From the IMG/VR virus record IMGVR_UViG_3300046028_000151, positions 1-26,151 of that record: a stretch of 26,151 nucleotides of DNA. One strand, given 5' to 3'. This document shows positions 1-7,994 of the stretch, in pieces. The notes under the pieces were generated by a model. That model had not been told where the DNA came from, did no database searches, and saw only the letters and a program-made list of their open reading frames with translations. The position numbers were made by a program, and so were the translations under genes. The stretch's first letter is position 1; each line of letters begins with the position of its first letter. This DNA comes from a virus.

Positions 1-695
1 AGTTGTTCAGCTTCACGACTTCTTGCACCTTTGGTAAGAGTGACAGGAACAGGCAAACTCTCAGCAGTAGTTTGTCTGACTAACTCCATAGGAGTAGCCG
101 CAGCACCGCCACTAGCACGACCAGTAGTTATTGCTGGAGGAGGTAATGCATCTCTTGCTGCCGCTCTTACATCAGCAGTAACTTGTCTGATTGCGGGAAC
201 AACTTGACCCTTACCGCCAGAAAGTAAGCCAGATGGCAATACTGGCTGTAATGGCACAAGTTCAGCACCTATCTCGCCAAGTGCTTTAACTTGCTCTTGA
301 CCAGCTTGAGTCCTTGGTGCATAAGTGTATTGCTGACCACCCAAAGCGGCTCGTTCTTCAATGCGTCTAGCGGCCTCTGGAGTGCCAAACTGACCAGTCT
401 TGGCCTCCTCATAAGCACCAGTTAAAGCGCCTCCAACAGTGCCTAAAAGACCTGTAGTTCCACCAGTCAACAAGGTTAAGCCTGTCTCTCCAGCACCAAT
501 AATTTGCTCACCAAAAGTAGGTGATTTATATGGTGTTGTTTGAGTTTGCGGCTCCCTATCAACCATGCCAAGAACAGTAGCGAAATCCTCTCTAGTGGCA
601 AGACCAGCTTGAATGGCTTTAGCCATGATTTGAGATTGAGTCGTACCCTCAGGAATATCCTGAATCACTACACCATTTGGCAGTTCAATATCCAT
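1..695 (-). CDS. Probable ejected/internal virion protein, N-terminal part (cut by window edge)
   Basis: The frame is open from ATG at 695 to the left edge, giving 231 codons; the C-terminus lies outside the window. The start is supported by AAAGGT seven bases upstream. The protein opens with MDIELPNGVVIQDIPEGT, a short beta-rich N-terminal motif (polar-G-x-x-I/V-x-x-x-P-x-G-T) common in large structural or ejected proteins of podoviruses. Residues about 60-95 are glycine-rich and hydrophobic (GLTLLTGGTTGLLGTVGGAL), which could insert in a membrane. The rest is Ala/Gln/Arg-rich. It follows two other probable internal virion genes and a tail module, the place where T7-like phages keep ejection proteins. 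The role is inferred from position and composition. The missing C-terminus could carry an enzymatic domain such as a transglycosylase. Confidence 0.6.
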   Translation of the reverse strand, partial: MDIELPNGVVIQDIPEGTTQSQIMAKAIQAGLATREDFATVLGMVDREPQTQTTPYKSPTFGEQIIGAGETGLTLLTGGTTGLLGTVGGALTGAYEEAKTGQFGTPEAARRIEERAALGGQQYTYAPRTQAGQEQVKALGEIGAELVPLQPVLPSGLLSGGKGQVVPAIRQVTADVRAAARDALPPPAITTGRASGGAAATPMELVRQTTAESLPVPVTLTKGARSREAEQ

Positions 696-704
696 GATTG
701 ACCT

Positions 705-2093
705 TTAATTAGTAGGAAGATCAGACCACTTGATAACAGACTTACCTTGTGGCTTTGGTTGAGTTTTAGCGGCTGGTTGTGTCTGTTGTCTGCCAGTTGG
801 GATTTGATTGACAACTTCAGATGGTGTTGCCTTAATCAAACCTTGATATGGGTTCAAGATGTCTTCTTCAGCACCACCTAAAGTTTTTGCTTTGTTAATG
901 TATTGCTTGCGGTACGTTTGAAGTTGAGACTCACGACCTTTAATCAAATTTGTTCCAATTGCCAGCAAATCGTTACGCTGTTCTGGGGTCAAGCTACCAC
1001 CTTCAAAAACTCGTTGTGCATAACCCTTGATCTTTTGCGGAATTGATGGATTGCCAAGAATGGTGTTTTTGTCACCTTCTTGAACAGCACCAGATGGGTC
1101 ATAAATCTTGCCAATGTTGAAGATTGTTGCGCCATCAGCAGTTGGGTTTCCACCTTGCGCTAACGCAACTGAAGATTGCAAAGCCTTAAATCTGCTTGCA
1201 ACTTCAACATCACCGCCAGACTTCAAGAACCCTTCCCATTTACCCATTACATCAAGATTAGCTTTCGCAACTGCTGTTGGGTCACTCATATTGACTTCAA
1301 TTTTCGGAGATTTCAAACCAGCCACTGCTTTTGCTCTTGCGGCAACAGCATCAAGTCCAGCCTGACCATGCTTCTCAAAAATCTTTACAGGGTCATTTGT
1401 GCGATACAAAATAAGAGCCGCATTTGACTCATCACCTGTAAATGGGATTGGTTTAGGAGCACCAGTTAAGAGTGGCTTAAATTCCTGACCCGGCAATGTT
1501 GGCTTCTGATAGATGGTCTCACCTTCTTTAGCAGTGATGGTTTCTGGCACTAATGACTTGAGAACTGCCCTTCCTTGCGGGAAAGATTGCAATCTTGCAA
1601 GTACATCGTTATTGATAGTCCCATCAGCATTTTGCAACTGACCAGCCAACTCATTAGCTACATTAACAAGGCCACGCTCTTGCATACCTAATCCACGCTC
1701 AGTCAAGTAGTCTTGAGTCTTGAGTTGATTCAACTGCTGATTTTGAGCCTGTTCCTTCACCTTCATCATCTCATTACGCAACAGGAAAGCAGCTTCTTGG
1801 TCACCTGTTTGCAATGCGGCTTGAATGGCTTGACCATACGAATCAGGGTTTGCAGGGTCAATCATGCCAAGGATTTGCTGACGCTGTGTGATCTTCTGCA
1901 ACTGTGGGTCAACACCACCCAAAGCACCGCCGATAGCACCAGCCAAACCATAAGCACCTTGACCAATAGCAGCACTTGCTTGTTGGAAAGGGTCTAGTCT
2001 TGCAAACTCCATTGCTCTAGAACGAGCAAGGTCTTGTTGTTGTTGTTGGTACTGTTGTGGGCTTGTGAACAAACCTAAGATTTCTGATGCCAT
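705..2093 (-). CDS. Probable internal virion (ejection) protein, 462 aa
   Basis: No catalytic motif is visible. The N-terminus is Gln-rich with a run of five Q near residue 16. It is followed by a glycine/alanine hydrophobic stretch at about 45-60 (GAYGLAGAIGGALGGVDP), a helical Gln-rich segment at about 65-125, and a mixed C-terminal half ending in a Pro/Gln/Thr tail. This layout resembles the helical ejected proteins of podoviruses. The SD is AAGGA, formed across the stop codon of the gene before it (TAAGGA at 2105-2100). Only 9 nt separate it from the upstream stop and 9 nt from the next start, so it belongs to the same operon as its neighbours. The role comes from position and composition only. 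Confidence 0.6.
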   Translation of the reverse strand: MASEILGLFTSPQQYQQQQQDLARSRAMEFARLDPFQQASAAIGQGAYGLAGAIGGALGGVDPQLQKITQRQQILGMIDPANPDSYGQAIQAALQTGDQEAAFLLRNEMMKVKEQAQNQQLNQLKTQDYLTERGLGMQERGLVNVANELAGQLQNADGTINNDVLARLQSFPQGRAVLKSLVPETITAKEGETIYQKPTLPGQEFKPLLTGAPKPIPFTGDESNAALILYRTNDPVKIFEKHGQAGLDAVAARAKAVAGLKSPKIEVNMSDPTAVAKANLDVMGKWEGFLKSGGDVEVASRFKALQSSVALAQGGNPTADGATIFNIGKIYDPSGAVQEGDKNTILGNPSIPQKIKGYAQRVFEGGSLTPEQRNDLLAIGTNLIKGRESQLQTYRKQYINKAKTLGGAEEDILNPYQGLIKATPSEVVNQIPTGRQQTQPAAKTQPKPQGKSVIKWSDLPTN

Positions 2094-2102
2094 GACTTTT
2101 CC

Positions 2103-3146
2103 TTATGGATAAAATGCTGTTGGTTGGTTGTAATAACCTTCATAAGCACTTGGGCTAATGTTGTATCCAGCCGCACCAGATGGAGTGCCTCCACTAAACA
2201 AGTTACCAAACGCATTTTGTAACTGAGGATTCTGTGCGCCTGACATCAATGCTTGTGCAAATGGGTTGTAAGCATTTGCTTGACCTCTTAGTTGAGCAGC
2301 ACTCGTACCACCAGCAAGCAAAGCATTGGCAGCACTAGGACTCATACCTTTAGCGCCCAAGTTAATGCCAATATCCAAAGGCTGTTGACCAACACCTTCA
2401 ATAGCTTTCTCTTGGCCAAAATAAGCCTCAAATGGACGCAAAGCACCAACTTGACCAGTCTGATACTGATCTAACAAGTTAGAGCCAACACCAAACAAAC
2501 CAGCACCAAACTTCAATTGCTCTTGTCCAGCTTGTTGAGCTTGAGCAGCCAACTGTGCATCTTGTTGCGCCAATGCGTTGTAGTAGGCTTCCATCTCAGG
2601 AGTAGTAGCACCCAAACCAGCACCACCGCCCGGACGCATACCTGTAGCACCTACAGACAATCCACCACGACCAGTTTGGAACAACTGATTCTGCAACTGA
2701 GACATTTGACGCTCACGGCTAGGAGCCAACAAGTCTTGTTGACGAGCCATGTATTGAGCCGCAACCTGTTCAGGACTTTGAGCTAGATACTGCTGACCAA
2801 GGCCATACAAGCTACTAGCCGCACCAGTCAAAGGAGCATACTGTTGACCAGCCTGTTCTGCCTGACTCAAAGCACCGCCAGATAAAGACCTTAACCTATC
2901 TTGATAGGCTTGCAGTTCAGGACTAACTTGGTAAGAAGCGCCAGAAACACGGCCAGACTCGTCAGTTTGGAACTGAGAGCCACCAAAGCGTGTGGTAACA
3001 CCTACAGGTCGAAAACGAGCTTCTTCAGCCGCTAATTTAGCCGCTTCTATCTCAGCGTTTGCTTGAGTACGAGCCGCTCGTTCAGCAGACTTGCCCTGCA
3101 TAAATCCACCAAGTAAACTAGCACCAGCTAAAAGTAAAGGAACCAT
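2103..3146 (-). CDS. Probable internal virion/structural protein with N-terminal hydrophobic segment, 347 aa
   Basis: The protein starts with a short hydrophobic Gly-rich segment (VPLLLAGASLLGGFMQG) followed by an Ala/Glu/Arg helix at about 18-45. A conserved-looking patch (RFRPVGVTTRFGGSQF) is followed by a long Gln/Ala/Gly-rich helical middle and a Gly/Asn/Tyr-rich end. The SD is AGGAG upstream of ATG 3146. Proteins of this build sit beside tail genes in many aquatic podoviruses and are usually listed as structural. It may be a DNA-ejection protein like T7 gp14, which also has an N-terminal hydrophobic stretch, but no homology can be shown from sequence reading alone. Confidence 0.55.
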   Translation of the reverse strand: MVPLLLAGASLLGGFMQGKSAERAARTQANAEIEAAKLAAEEARFRPVGVTTRFGGSQFQTDESGRVSGASYQVSPELQAYQDRLRSLSGGALSQAEQAGQQYAPLTGAASSLYGLGQQYLAQSPEQVAAQYMARQQDLLAPSRERQMSQLQNQLFQTGRGGLSVGATGMRPGGGAGLGATTPEMEAYYNALAQQDAQLAAQAQQAGQEQLKFGAGLFGVGSNLLDQYQTGQVGALRPFEAYFGQEKAIEGVGQQPLDIGINLGAKGMSPSAANALLAGGTSAAQLRGQANAYNPFAQALMSGAQNPQLQNAFGNLFSGGTPSGAAGYNISPSAYEGYYNQPTAFYP

Positions 3147-3147
3147 C

Positions 3148-3387
3148 TTATTTCTCCTGTTTCATTAAAGTCACGCAGATTTTTTTGTTCATCTGGTTAA
3201 ACTCATCTTTGCTCATTACCTTGGAAAAGAAAACTTCATAGCTTTTGTTTATGTTGCAAACAAGTGGTCTTTCCTCATAAATACTGCACAAATTGTCTTT
3301 AGTCAGGTGCATACAATTTACTTTCTTGCAACATAGTCCACACTTTTCACATTCAAACGAATTCATACAAAATAACGCCGTTAGCAA
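3148..3387 (-). CDS. YkgJ-type cysteine-cluster protein, small
   Basis: The motif CxxCGxCC (C13, C16, C19, C20) is followed by C25, C34 in LCSIYEERPLVC, and C44. This is the pattern of the YkgJ / zinc-or-iron-chelating cysteine-cluster family (CxxCGxCC ... C-x-I/V-Y-x-x-R-P-x-x-C). The family is thought to bind a metal; its function in phages is not established. The start is uncertain. TTG at 3387 has AAGAG five bases upstream, while ATG at 3366 (giving 72 aa) has only a weak site. Both starts retain all the cysteines. It lies between the S74 tail fibre gene and the internal virion genes, one base from the next start, so it is co-transcribed with virion genes. Confidence 0.75.
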   Translation of the reverse strand: MLTALFCMNSFECEKCGLCCKKVNCMHLTKDNLCSIYEERPLVCNINKSYEVFFSKVMSKDEFNQMNKKICVTLMKQEK

Positions 3388-3401
3388 TCATGCTCTTATT
3401 T

Positions 3402-4250
3402 TTATTGAGACTCAAGTGCGGCAATGCGTACTGCTTGTGCATCAACCAATGCCTTAAGCTCTTGAATTGCTTTAATCAAACGAGAAGCATTTTTATCTAA
3501 ACCAGACAAAGATAAATATCCATCAGCGTTTTCTGAAATTAAGTCGGGATAAATTTGTTGAACTTCTTGTGCAATAAAACCAATTTGGTGGCCTTTGCTT
3601 GCTTTGTAATCAAACTCTACAGGGCGCAACGCCATGATGTTTGAAAGTTGTGAAGGCAAATCTACAATGTTTTCTTTTAATCTAGCGTCAGAAGTTGTGT
3701 AAAACGCAGCTTGTGAATCACCATTGCCTGAAATCCCACCATTCCCATTGCTACCTGAGTTGTAAGAGAACGATGCATAGAGTTGAGATGTACTGGCTGT
3801 TGAACCAGCTTTTATGAGGGTTAAAACAACAGATGAGTCTGCCGTTGTGCTATTTCCCAGAACAAGAGCAGGTTTAGCCGCCGCAACAGTAAATGTATTG
3901 GTGCTAAGAGTTGCAGCCGTAGTTCCTACTAAGAAATTGCCAGAAGAATCTTTTCCTATTTGTCCAGAGCCAATATTAATAACTCCAGTACCTCCAGTTA
4001 ACGTACCTGTATAGGATGGGTTAGATGCCGCTAGAGTACCCAAGTTGGTTCGTGCATCTGCCGCTGATGTTGCCCCTGTACCGCCATTAGCTACTGCTAT
4101 GGTGCTTGAAGAATCGTACTTAGTTGCTACAGCAGTTGCAATGTTATTGAACTCAGTATCAATCTCAGTTCCCTTAACAACTTTGTTAGCATCGCCAGTT
4201 GTTAGTGAGTCCTTGGCTGCAAAGTTTACTGTTTTCGTGTAGTTTGACAT
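3402..4250 (-). CDS. Tail fibre/spike protein with C-terminal S74 intramolecular chaperone
   Basis: The N-terminus (residues 1-45, TVNFAAKDSLTTGD then KGTEIDTEFNNI) matches the virion-attachment segment common to podovirus fibre proteins. A fibre-shaft motif VANGGTGATSAADARTNLG lies at 53-71. From residue 187 the protein has the Peptidase_S74 signature S-D-A-R-L-K-E-N, with S187 and K192 at the spacing of the Ser/Lys pair used for self-cleavage in the endosialidase chaperone family. GFIAQEV at 224-230 and a C-terminal helix (about 255-281) that would form the trimer coiled coil also fit. The chaperone domain is expected to trimerise the fibre and then cut itself off. The receptor-binding middle part (about 75-185) is short. 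SD AAGGAG overlaps the stop of the upstream gene (TAAGGAG). Confidence 0.88.
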   Translation of the reverse strand: MSNYTKTVNFAAKDSLTTGDANKVVKGTEIDTEFNNIATAVATKYDSSSTIAVANGGTGATSAADARTNLGTLAASNPSYTGTLTGGTGVINIGSGQIGKDSSGNFLVGTTAATLSTNTFTVAAAKPALVLGNSTTADSSVVLTLIKAGSTASTSQLYASFSYNSGSNGNGGISGNGDSQAAFYTTSDARLKENIVDLPSQLSNIMALRPVEFDYKASKGHQIGFIAQEVQQIYPDLISENADGYLSLSGLDKNASRLIKAIQELKALVDAQAVRIAALESQ

Positions 4251-4259
4251 GATTGCTCC

Positions 4260-5894
4260 TTATGCAAGTTTGCCTGTTTTGGTTTGAATCTCAATCTTTT
4301 GGAATGAAATTGGTGACCCGTTAATGTTAATCTCAAATCCTGTTTGAACGACTTTTCCTGACCCGCTGCCGTATGCAGTTAATTCTTCCAAAATTATGCC
4401 CGTTGCATATTCTGCAATGTTGTATTCGCCAATGCCATACTCAGAAACAGCTTGCGTTGGTATAGAAATTGTCTGCGATTGGTAACTTGATGAAAAATCG
4501 TAGCCCCAAAATACTGATACCGCTTGGTTACTACCACCTACAACAAGAACCTTAATTCTCTTGATGATTGAGGTTTGCCCATCATTGCCCAAGTCAGCAT
4601 TGTTTGTGTAATATTCCATTCGGTAAGACGAAGTGTCATCTTGGTAGCCAGTGTATTTTGCTACAAAACCAGTTTTACCCAAGAGCAAATCACCATTACG
4701 GCGAGAGCAAAAACTTTGCGGAGTAATGTTGTCCCATATCGTTACACGATAAGAACCATCTTCCAAAGTTGTCTTTGTATCAAAGCAAAAAACTTTGTTT
4801 GCAGTAGGGCAAGTCAAGAGGTAAAAACCGTTCTGCTCAGAATAGACCGACCTCAATTGCGTGTCTGATTCACTTGCAACTATGCCTAAGAAATCATTTC
4901 TAATATTCTTTGACAAGTCGCCTAAAGGAGCAGATTTCTCTTGCACTGTTCTCAAAACTGAACGCAATCCGCTACCACTTAAAAAAACTACATCCTTGCC
5001 TGTATTTTGAATTGTGTCTCGTGCTATACAACCAACACTTGAAATTGTGTCGGAAAGCGTCATAGTTGATGGAGTTGTGGCGTTTGCATAAACCAAGATT
5101 TGCCGTCTACCAAAGATAAACAAAAATCCGTTATGTGCTGCTAGCCCAACTATTTCATCAGCGCCGTTAGACCAAACACGAGAAACATCTAACGATCCTG
5201 CCGTACCAGTAGACCAGACATGGCCTGACAACAAATCGCTAAACGATACTGTTGTGTTGTTAGTAGTTGTATTAGCCGCCCAAATACGTCCATAAGCAGA
5301 GATAGCCACGTTTGCTTTTGGCACAGTACCAGCGTAACCTGACTTTTCAGAAACTCTGCGATAAGTTGTGGTGGATACAGCAGGGTCGTAAATGATTGGG
5401 TCGTTATTTATCTGAAAGAAATACACTACGTTGTTAAGACTTGCGGCTTGCCAATTTCCTGCATTAAATGTTGGCGCAGTACCACCACCGCCATAAGTCA
5501 ATTCAAGAACAGTACCTAACCCTGCAATGCCTTGCGTGTATTCAGCAAGAGGTGAACCGTTAGAGCCATATTCAGCAATGTTGTATTCAGCCACAGCACC
5601 AGCCGTAGACAAACCCAACTTAAACAGCTTGCCATTACCAAAAAACAATACAGTAAGTGTGCCATCTGTTTGAATCAACTCATGGATGACTGTGACTTCA
5701 TTTGCGCCTAACGTTCCGCTAGATGTGTTGATCTTTTGGTATCCTTGTCTTGCACCTACTCGACCAAACTTGTCAATCACACAATTTAGTGCAATACCAG
5801 CAAACCCATTCGATATTTCTAACGATGGGTCTTGTGTATTCAACCCCAAAAAACCTGGGGCCGATACGCTAGAGACTTGGAGGGCTTTACTCAT
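4260..5894 (-). CDS. Tail nozzle / stabilisation-type protein (T7 gp12 or P22 gp10 role)
   Basis: A 544-aa beta-rich protein. It opens with an APGFLGLNTQD segment and a following NCVIDKFGRVGARQGYQKI segment, a familiar N-terminus of podovirus tail proteins beside the adaptor gene. Repeated blade-like strands with aromatic and Gly residues fill the rest. The motif AEYN/YGIGEYNIAEYATG occurs near the C-terminus and similar EYNIAEYGSNGSPLAEY near residue 80. It overlaps the adaptor gene by 4 nt (ATGA), as in tail modules where the adaptor and nozzle form the short tail. The structural assignment rests on gene order and N-terminal resemblance; biochemical identity is inferred. Confidence 0.7.
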   Translation of the reverse strand: MSKALQVSSVSAPGFLGLNTQDPSLEISNGFAGIALNCVIDKFGRVGARQGYQKINTSSGTLGANEVTVIHELIQTDGTLTVLFFGNGKLFKLGLSTAGAVAEYNIAEYGSNGSPLAEYTQGIAGLGTVLELTYGGGGTAPTFNAGNWQAASLNNVVYFFQINNDPIIYDPAVSTTTYRRVSEKSGYAGTVPKANVAISAYGRIWAANTTTNNTTVSFSDLLSGHVWSTGTAGSLDVSRVWSNGADEIVGLAAHNGFLFIFGRRQILVYANATTPSTMTLSDTISSVGCIARDTIQNTGKDVVFLSGSGLRSVLRTVQEKSAPLGDLSKNIRNDFLGIVASESDTQLRSVYSEQNGFYLLTCPTANKVFCFDTKTTLEDGSYRVTIWDNITPQSFCSRRNGDLLLGKTGFVAKYTGYQDDTSSYRMEYYTNNADLGNDGQTSIIKRIKVLVVGGSNQAVSVFWGYDFSSSYQSQTISIPTQAVSEYGIGEYNIAEYATGIILEELTAYGSGSGKVVQTGFEININGSPISFQKIEIQTKTGKLA

Positions 5895-6538
5895 ATCGCA
5901 ACAAACTCCTGATTCTCAGGATAGCGAGTTCCTTCCAAAGCAATGTAATCAGACAACATGGATTTGTACAACTGATATGCCTCAGATGAATTCATACCAC
6001 CATCTTCACCACGCTCAATCAAAGCACGAGCATAAGCATTCTGGACAACCAAAACGTCAGGAACGGCTACAACAGTAGAGTCGCTAGACAAAGTAGCTTG
6101 TGGCACTGTCAGGCTGAATGGGATGCTATACACGCCATCAGGACGAGGATACAGCGTTACCTTGGTGTCATAGCTACCATCAACACCATCAAAAGCATAA
6201 TAGGATGGAATACCGTTAACAGGGGTAGAAAAGTTCTGATAACGATTCATCGTAGCAAAGTCCACATTTGTCATTTGGAGATTGCTAGTTACGTTCAACA
6301 CATCAATAACTTGGAACTTCTGACCTGAACCAGTCAGAGAGTAAGAGTATGTGCCTGATGTTGTTGACAGAGTGATTGTTGTGCCAAGCACATTCCAAGC
6401 AAAAGCATCTTCAATCTGACGCTTTGCATCATTGACAAACTTGCCAATCAGGGAGGAATACGAATTGAGAGTAACAGTTGTTACTGTTGGCTCACGCAAA
6501 CGGATTAAAACGTCATTTACAAGTTCAAGGTAGGTCAT
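5891..6538 (-). CDS. Head-tail adaptor / tail tubular A-like protein
   Basis: 215 aa beginning MTYLELVNDVLIRLREP, a helical N-terminus typical of podovirus adaptor proteins (T7 gp11 or P22 gp4 role). The core helix KFVNDAKRQIEDAFAWNVL is followed by a beta-rich middle (FDGVDGSYDTKVTLYPRP) and a helical end. These proteins join the portal ring to the nozzle. It overlaps both neighbours by 4 nt, with ATGA at each junction, so it is translationally coupled to the genes on each side. Similarity is judged by eye from the N-terminal motif and the order adaptor, nozzle, fibre. Confidence 0.72.
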   Translation of the reverse strand: MTYLELVNDVLIRLREPTVTTVTLNSYSSLIGKFVNDAKRQIEDAFAWNVLGTTITLSTTSGTYSYSLTGSGQKFQVIDVLNVTSNLQMTNVDFATMNRYQNFSTPVNGIPSYYAFDGVDGSYDTKVTLYPRPDGVYSIPFSLTVPQATLSSDSTVVAVPDVLVVQNAYARALIERGEDGGMNSSEAYQLYKSMLSDYIALEGTRYPENQEFVAI

Positions 6539-6870
6539 GTTCTTGTCAACCCTTCTTCTTCAAATGTTGCTATAAAACTGAATGAACTTGAAGACTCAGT
6601 AGTAATTTTGAGCTTATCGCCTTCTTCTAAAACAATGTACGCACCACCATCAAATTGAAGATAGGCTTTTGATGCAAGCGTGTATGCAGTCAATATATCA
6701 AGAGTGGTATTAGCACTTGCGTCAAACCATTGAACAGTTATGTGCTTGGTATTGCCGCCTGTATTGTGTATATACATCACCCTAAATTTAGAGTAATAGC
6801 CAGTCGGACAGGTATAGACTGTAGTGTCTACTGCCGCTGTGGGACTAACTCCAACTGATAATGCTCTCAT
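6535..6870 (-). CDS. Small beta-rich virion-associated protein, 111 aa
   Basis: The sequence is made of alternating hydrophobic strands (TTVYTCPTGYYSKFRVMYIHN, KHITVQWFD, AYIVLEEGDKLKITTES), consistent with a small beta-sandwich. It overlaps the adaptor gene by ATGA at 6535-6538 and the upstream basic-protein gene by ATGA at 6867-6870. Proteins of this kind in phages are often head-completion, decoration or receptor-related pieces. I do not recognise a named family. Its setting in the head-tail joining cluster suggests a structural part. Confidence 0.65.
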   Translation of the reverse strand: MRALSVGVSPTAAVDTTVYTCPTGYYSKFRVMYIHNTGGNTKHITVQWFDASANTTLDILTAYTLASKAYLQFDGGAYIVLEEGDKLKITTESSSSFSFIATFEEEGLTRT

Positions 6871-7169
6871 TTCGCCTTTGCCTTATTCCTTGCGGAGATA
6901 GCTTTAGCTTTTGCCTTTGCGTCAGCCTTTGAGGTTGCACCCCATGCTTTTAGCGAAAGAAGCAGTCTTGTTGGTTCACCATCCTTGTACTCTGCACCAG
7001 CCATATTGCCCATGCGAGCCAAGAAACTTGCTCTGCGAGGGTTGTCCCCCGACTTCACTGGAGGCTTCAGATTGCCACCAGTTTCTGCATTATAAGATGA
7101 TCTACCTTTGGCATTCAAGCCGCCTTTTGGATTTTGACCAGCTTTTGTTTGCCAAGTGGGTGTTTTCAT
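6867..7169 (-). CDS. Small basic phage protein with NPKGGLN motif, 100 aa
   Basis: The N-terminus contains WQTKAGQNPKGGLNAKGRSS, then SGDNPRRASFLARMGNM and a Lys/Ala-rich C-terminus (KADAKAKAKAISARNKAKAK). The NPKGGLNxKGR and RRxSFxARM elements mark a family of small basic proteins common in phages of aquatic bacteria whose function is unknown. The charge suggests nucleic-acid binding or packing with DNA. The start ATG 7169 directly abuts the stop of the upstream gene (7170) and uses SD AAAAAGG inside that gene. The 3' end overlaps the next gene by ATGA. Confidence 0.72.
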   Translation of the reverse strand: MKTPTWQTKAGQNPKGGLNAKGRSSYNAETGGNLKPPVKSGDNPRRASFLARMGNMAGAEYKDGEPTRLLLSLKAWGATSKADAKAKAKAISARNKAKAK

Positions 7170-7328
7170 CTACTTTACCTTTTTAGGCTTCTTTGCAGTC
7201 TTTGCTGCTTGTTTGAAGTCAGCGGCAGTAGGTGCGGCTTTAGACCCCACCTTGTTCATCTTCTCACCAGACCCTGCCTTGATACGAGCCTGTTTTGCGT
7301 TAATGTTGGCGTAGAGTCCTTGTTTCAT
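7170..7328 (-). CDS. Tiny Lys-rich phage protein (LYANINAK...AGSGEKM type), 52 aa
   Basis: The translated frame begins MKQGLYANINAKQARIKAG, then SGEKMNKVGSKAAPTAADF, and ends in a Lys-rich tail. The LYANI-xAK-x-x-RI-x-AGSGEKM-x-x-GSK pattern is a recurring small protein of phages and some bacteria; its function is unknown. The ATG at 7328 overlaps the stop of the upstream DUF6496-type gene (ATGA, 7325-7328). The stop ends directly against the next start. Tight coupling on both sides and the conserved motif support it as a true gene despite its length. Confidence 0.72.
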   Translation of the reverse strand: MKQGLYANINAKQARIKAGSGEKMNKVGSKAAPTAADFKQAAKTAKKPKKVK

Positions 7329-7486
7329 TTCTTTTTCTTGGACTTGCCAGCCTCACTCAAAGCAATCGCAATAGCCTGTTTTTGGCTCTTGACAACAGGG
7401 CCACCCTTGCCAGAGTGCAAAGTACCTTCCTTGTACTCGCTGTATACTTTGCTTATCTTCTTTTTTTGTTTTGGAGTTGTTTTCAT
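7325..7486 (-). CDS. DUF6496-type small basic protein, regenerated start beside an HNH insertion, 53 aa
   Basis: The translation carries ISKVYSEYKEGTLHSGKGG and PVVKSQKQAIAIALSEAGK, the hallmark of DUF6496-type proteins (EYKEGTLHSG ... KQAIAIALSEAG); the family function is unknown. Its ATG (7486-7484) shares the CATG palindrome at 7484-7487 with the plus-strand HNH start. Its SD (AGAAAGG, about six bases upstream) lies inside the antisense of HNH codons 3-6. A typical family N-terminus (MKMTKAQKKVS) is instead found 500 nt away at 8022, with its own excellent SD. The present N-terminus MKTTPKQKKK looks like a substitute. Either the HNH insertion displaced the original start and supplied a new one, or this is a second, tandem paralogue. 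Confidence 0.78.
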   Translation of the reverse strand: MKTTPKQKKKISKVYSEYKEGTLHSGKGGPVVKSQKQAIAIALSEAGKSKKKK

Positions 7487-7994
7487 GTCAAACCTTTCTG
7501 AAGTTTGGGCAAAAGTGCCTGATTATGAGCAGTTTTACGAAATTAGCAATCATGGTAGATTTGCTAGATTGCGACCAGATGGAAGAATGATTAGAAAACT
7601 TAACTCTTGCACACCATATCTTAGTGTTTCTGTTAAATCTCTGAACAAGATGCCGCAAAAAAGTTTGTACATTCACACATTGGTAGCAAAAGTTTTTATT
7701 GGAGAACGTCCTGATGGATTGGTAATTAGACATCTTGATGGCAATAAATACAACAATCGAGTTGACAATCTTGCCTATGGAACTGTTCAACAAAATCATG
7801 AAGATGTTGTTAAGCATAAAACTCATCGGCACGAAAACAATGGGAGAGCATTGCTTTCTGAAAGATGTGTTATGGCAATCAAATATCTTCATACTCAAAA
7901 ACTTGTTCGTTCAGTAGACCTTGCAAAAGCATTTGACATCACTGATTCAGCAATATGCGCCATTGTTAAAGGAAGAAACTGGAAAGATGACTAA
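7485..7994 (+). CDS. HNH homing endonuclease (NUMOD4-HNH-HTH), inserted on the opposite strand
   Basis: 169 aa. Residues about 5-35 (EVWAKVPDYEQFYEISNHGR) are a NUMOD4 DNA-binding motif. The HNH_3-type core has H64, then I81-R-H83-L-D85-G, N90-N91, and N95-L-A-Y-G-T followed by N104. Residues about 124-168 form a helix-turn-helix (LSERCVMAIKYL ... DLAKAFDITDSAICAIVKGR), as in free-standing phage homing nucleases. The frame is open further upstream to 7134, but that part is antisense to two conserved genes. ATG 7485 has GGAG eight bases upstream and gives the exact NUMOD4 start. It is the only convincing plus-strand gene and looks more AT-rich than its neighbours, so it is very probably an invading element. 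The SD lies in antisense codons of the DUF6496-type gene. Confidence 0.9.
   Translation: MSNLSEVWAKVPDYEQFYEISNHGRFARLRPDGRMIRKLNSCTPYLSVSVKSLNKMPQKSLYIHTLVAKVFIGERPDGLVIRHLDGNKYNNRVDNLAYGTVQQNHEDVVKHKTHRHENNGRALLSERCVMAIKYLHTQKLVRSVDLAKAFDITDSAICAIVKGRNWKDD

Noticed and set aside
7134-7484. Upstream in-frame extension of the HNH gene
   Set aside because: Antisense to three conserved small genes, Cys/Leu/Phe-rich translation, and the NUMOD4 motif begins right after ATG 7485, which has its own SD.
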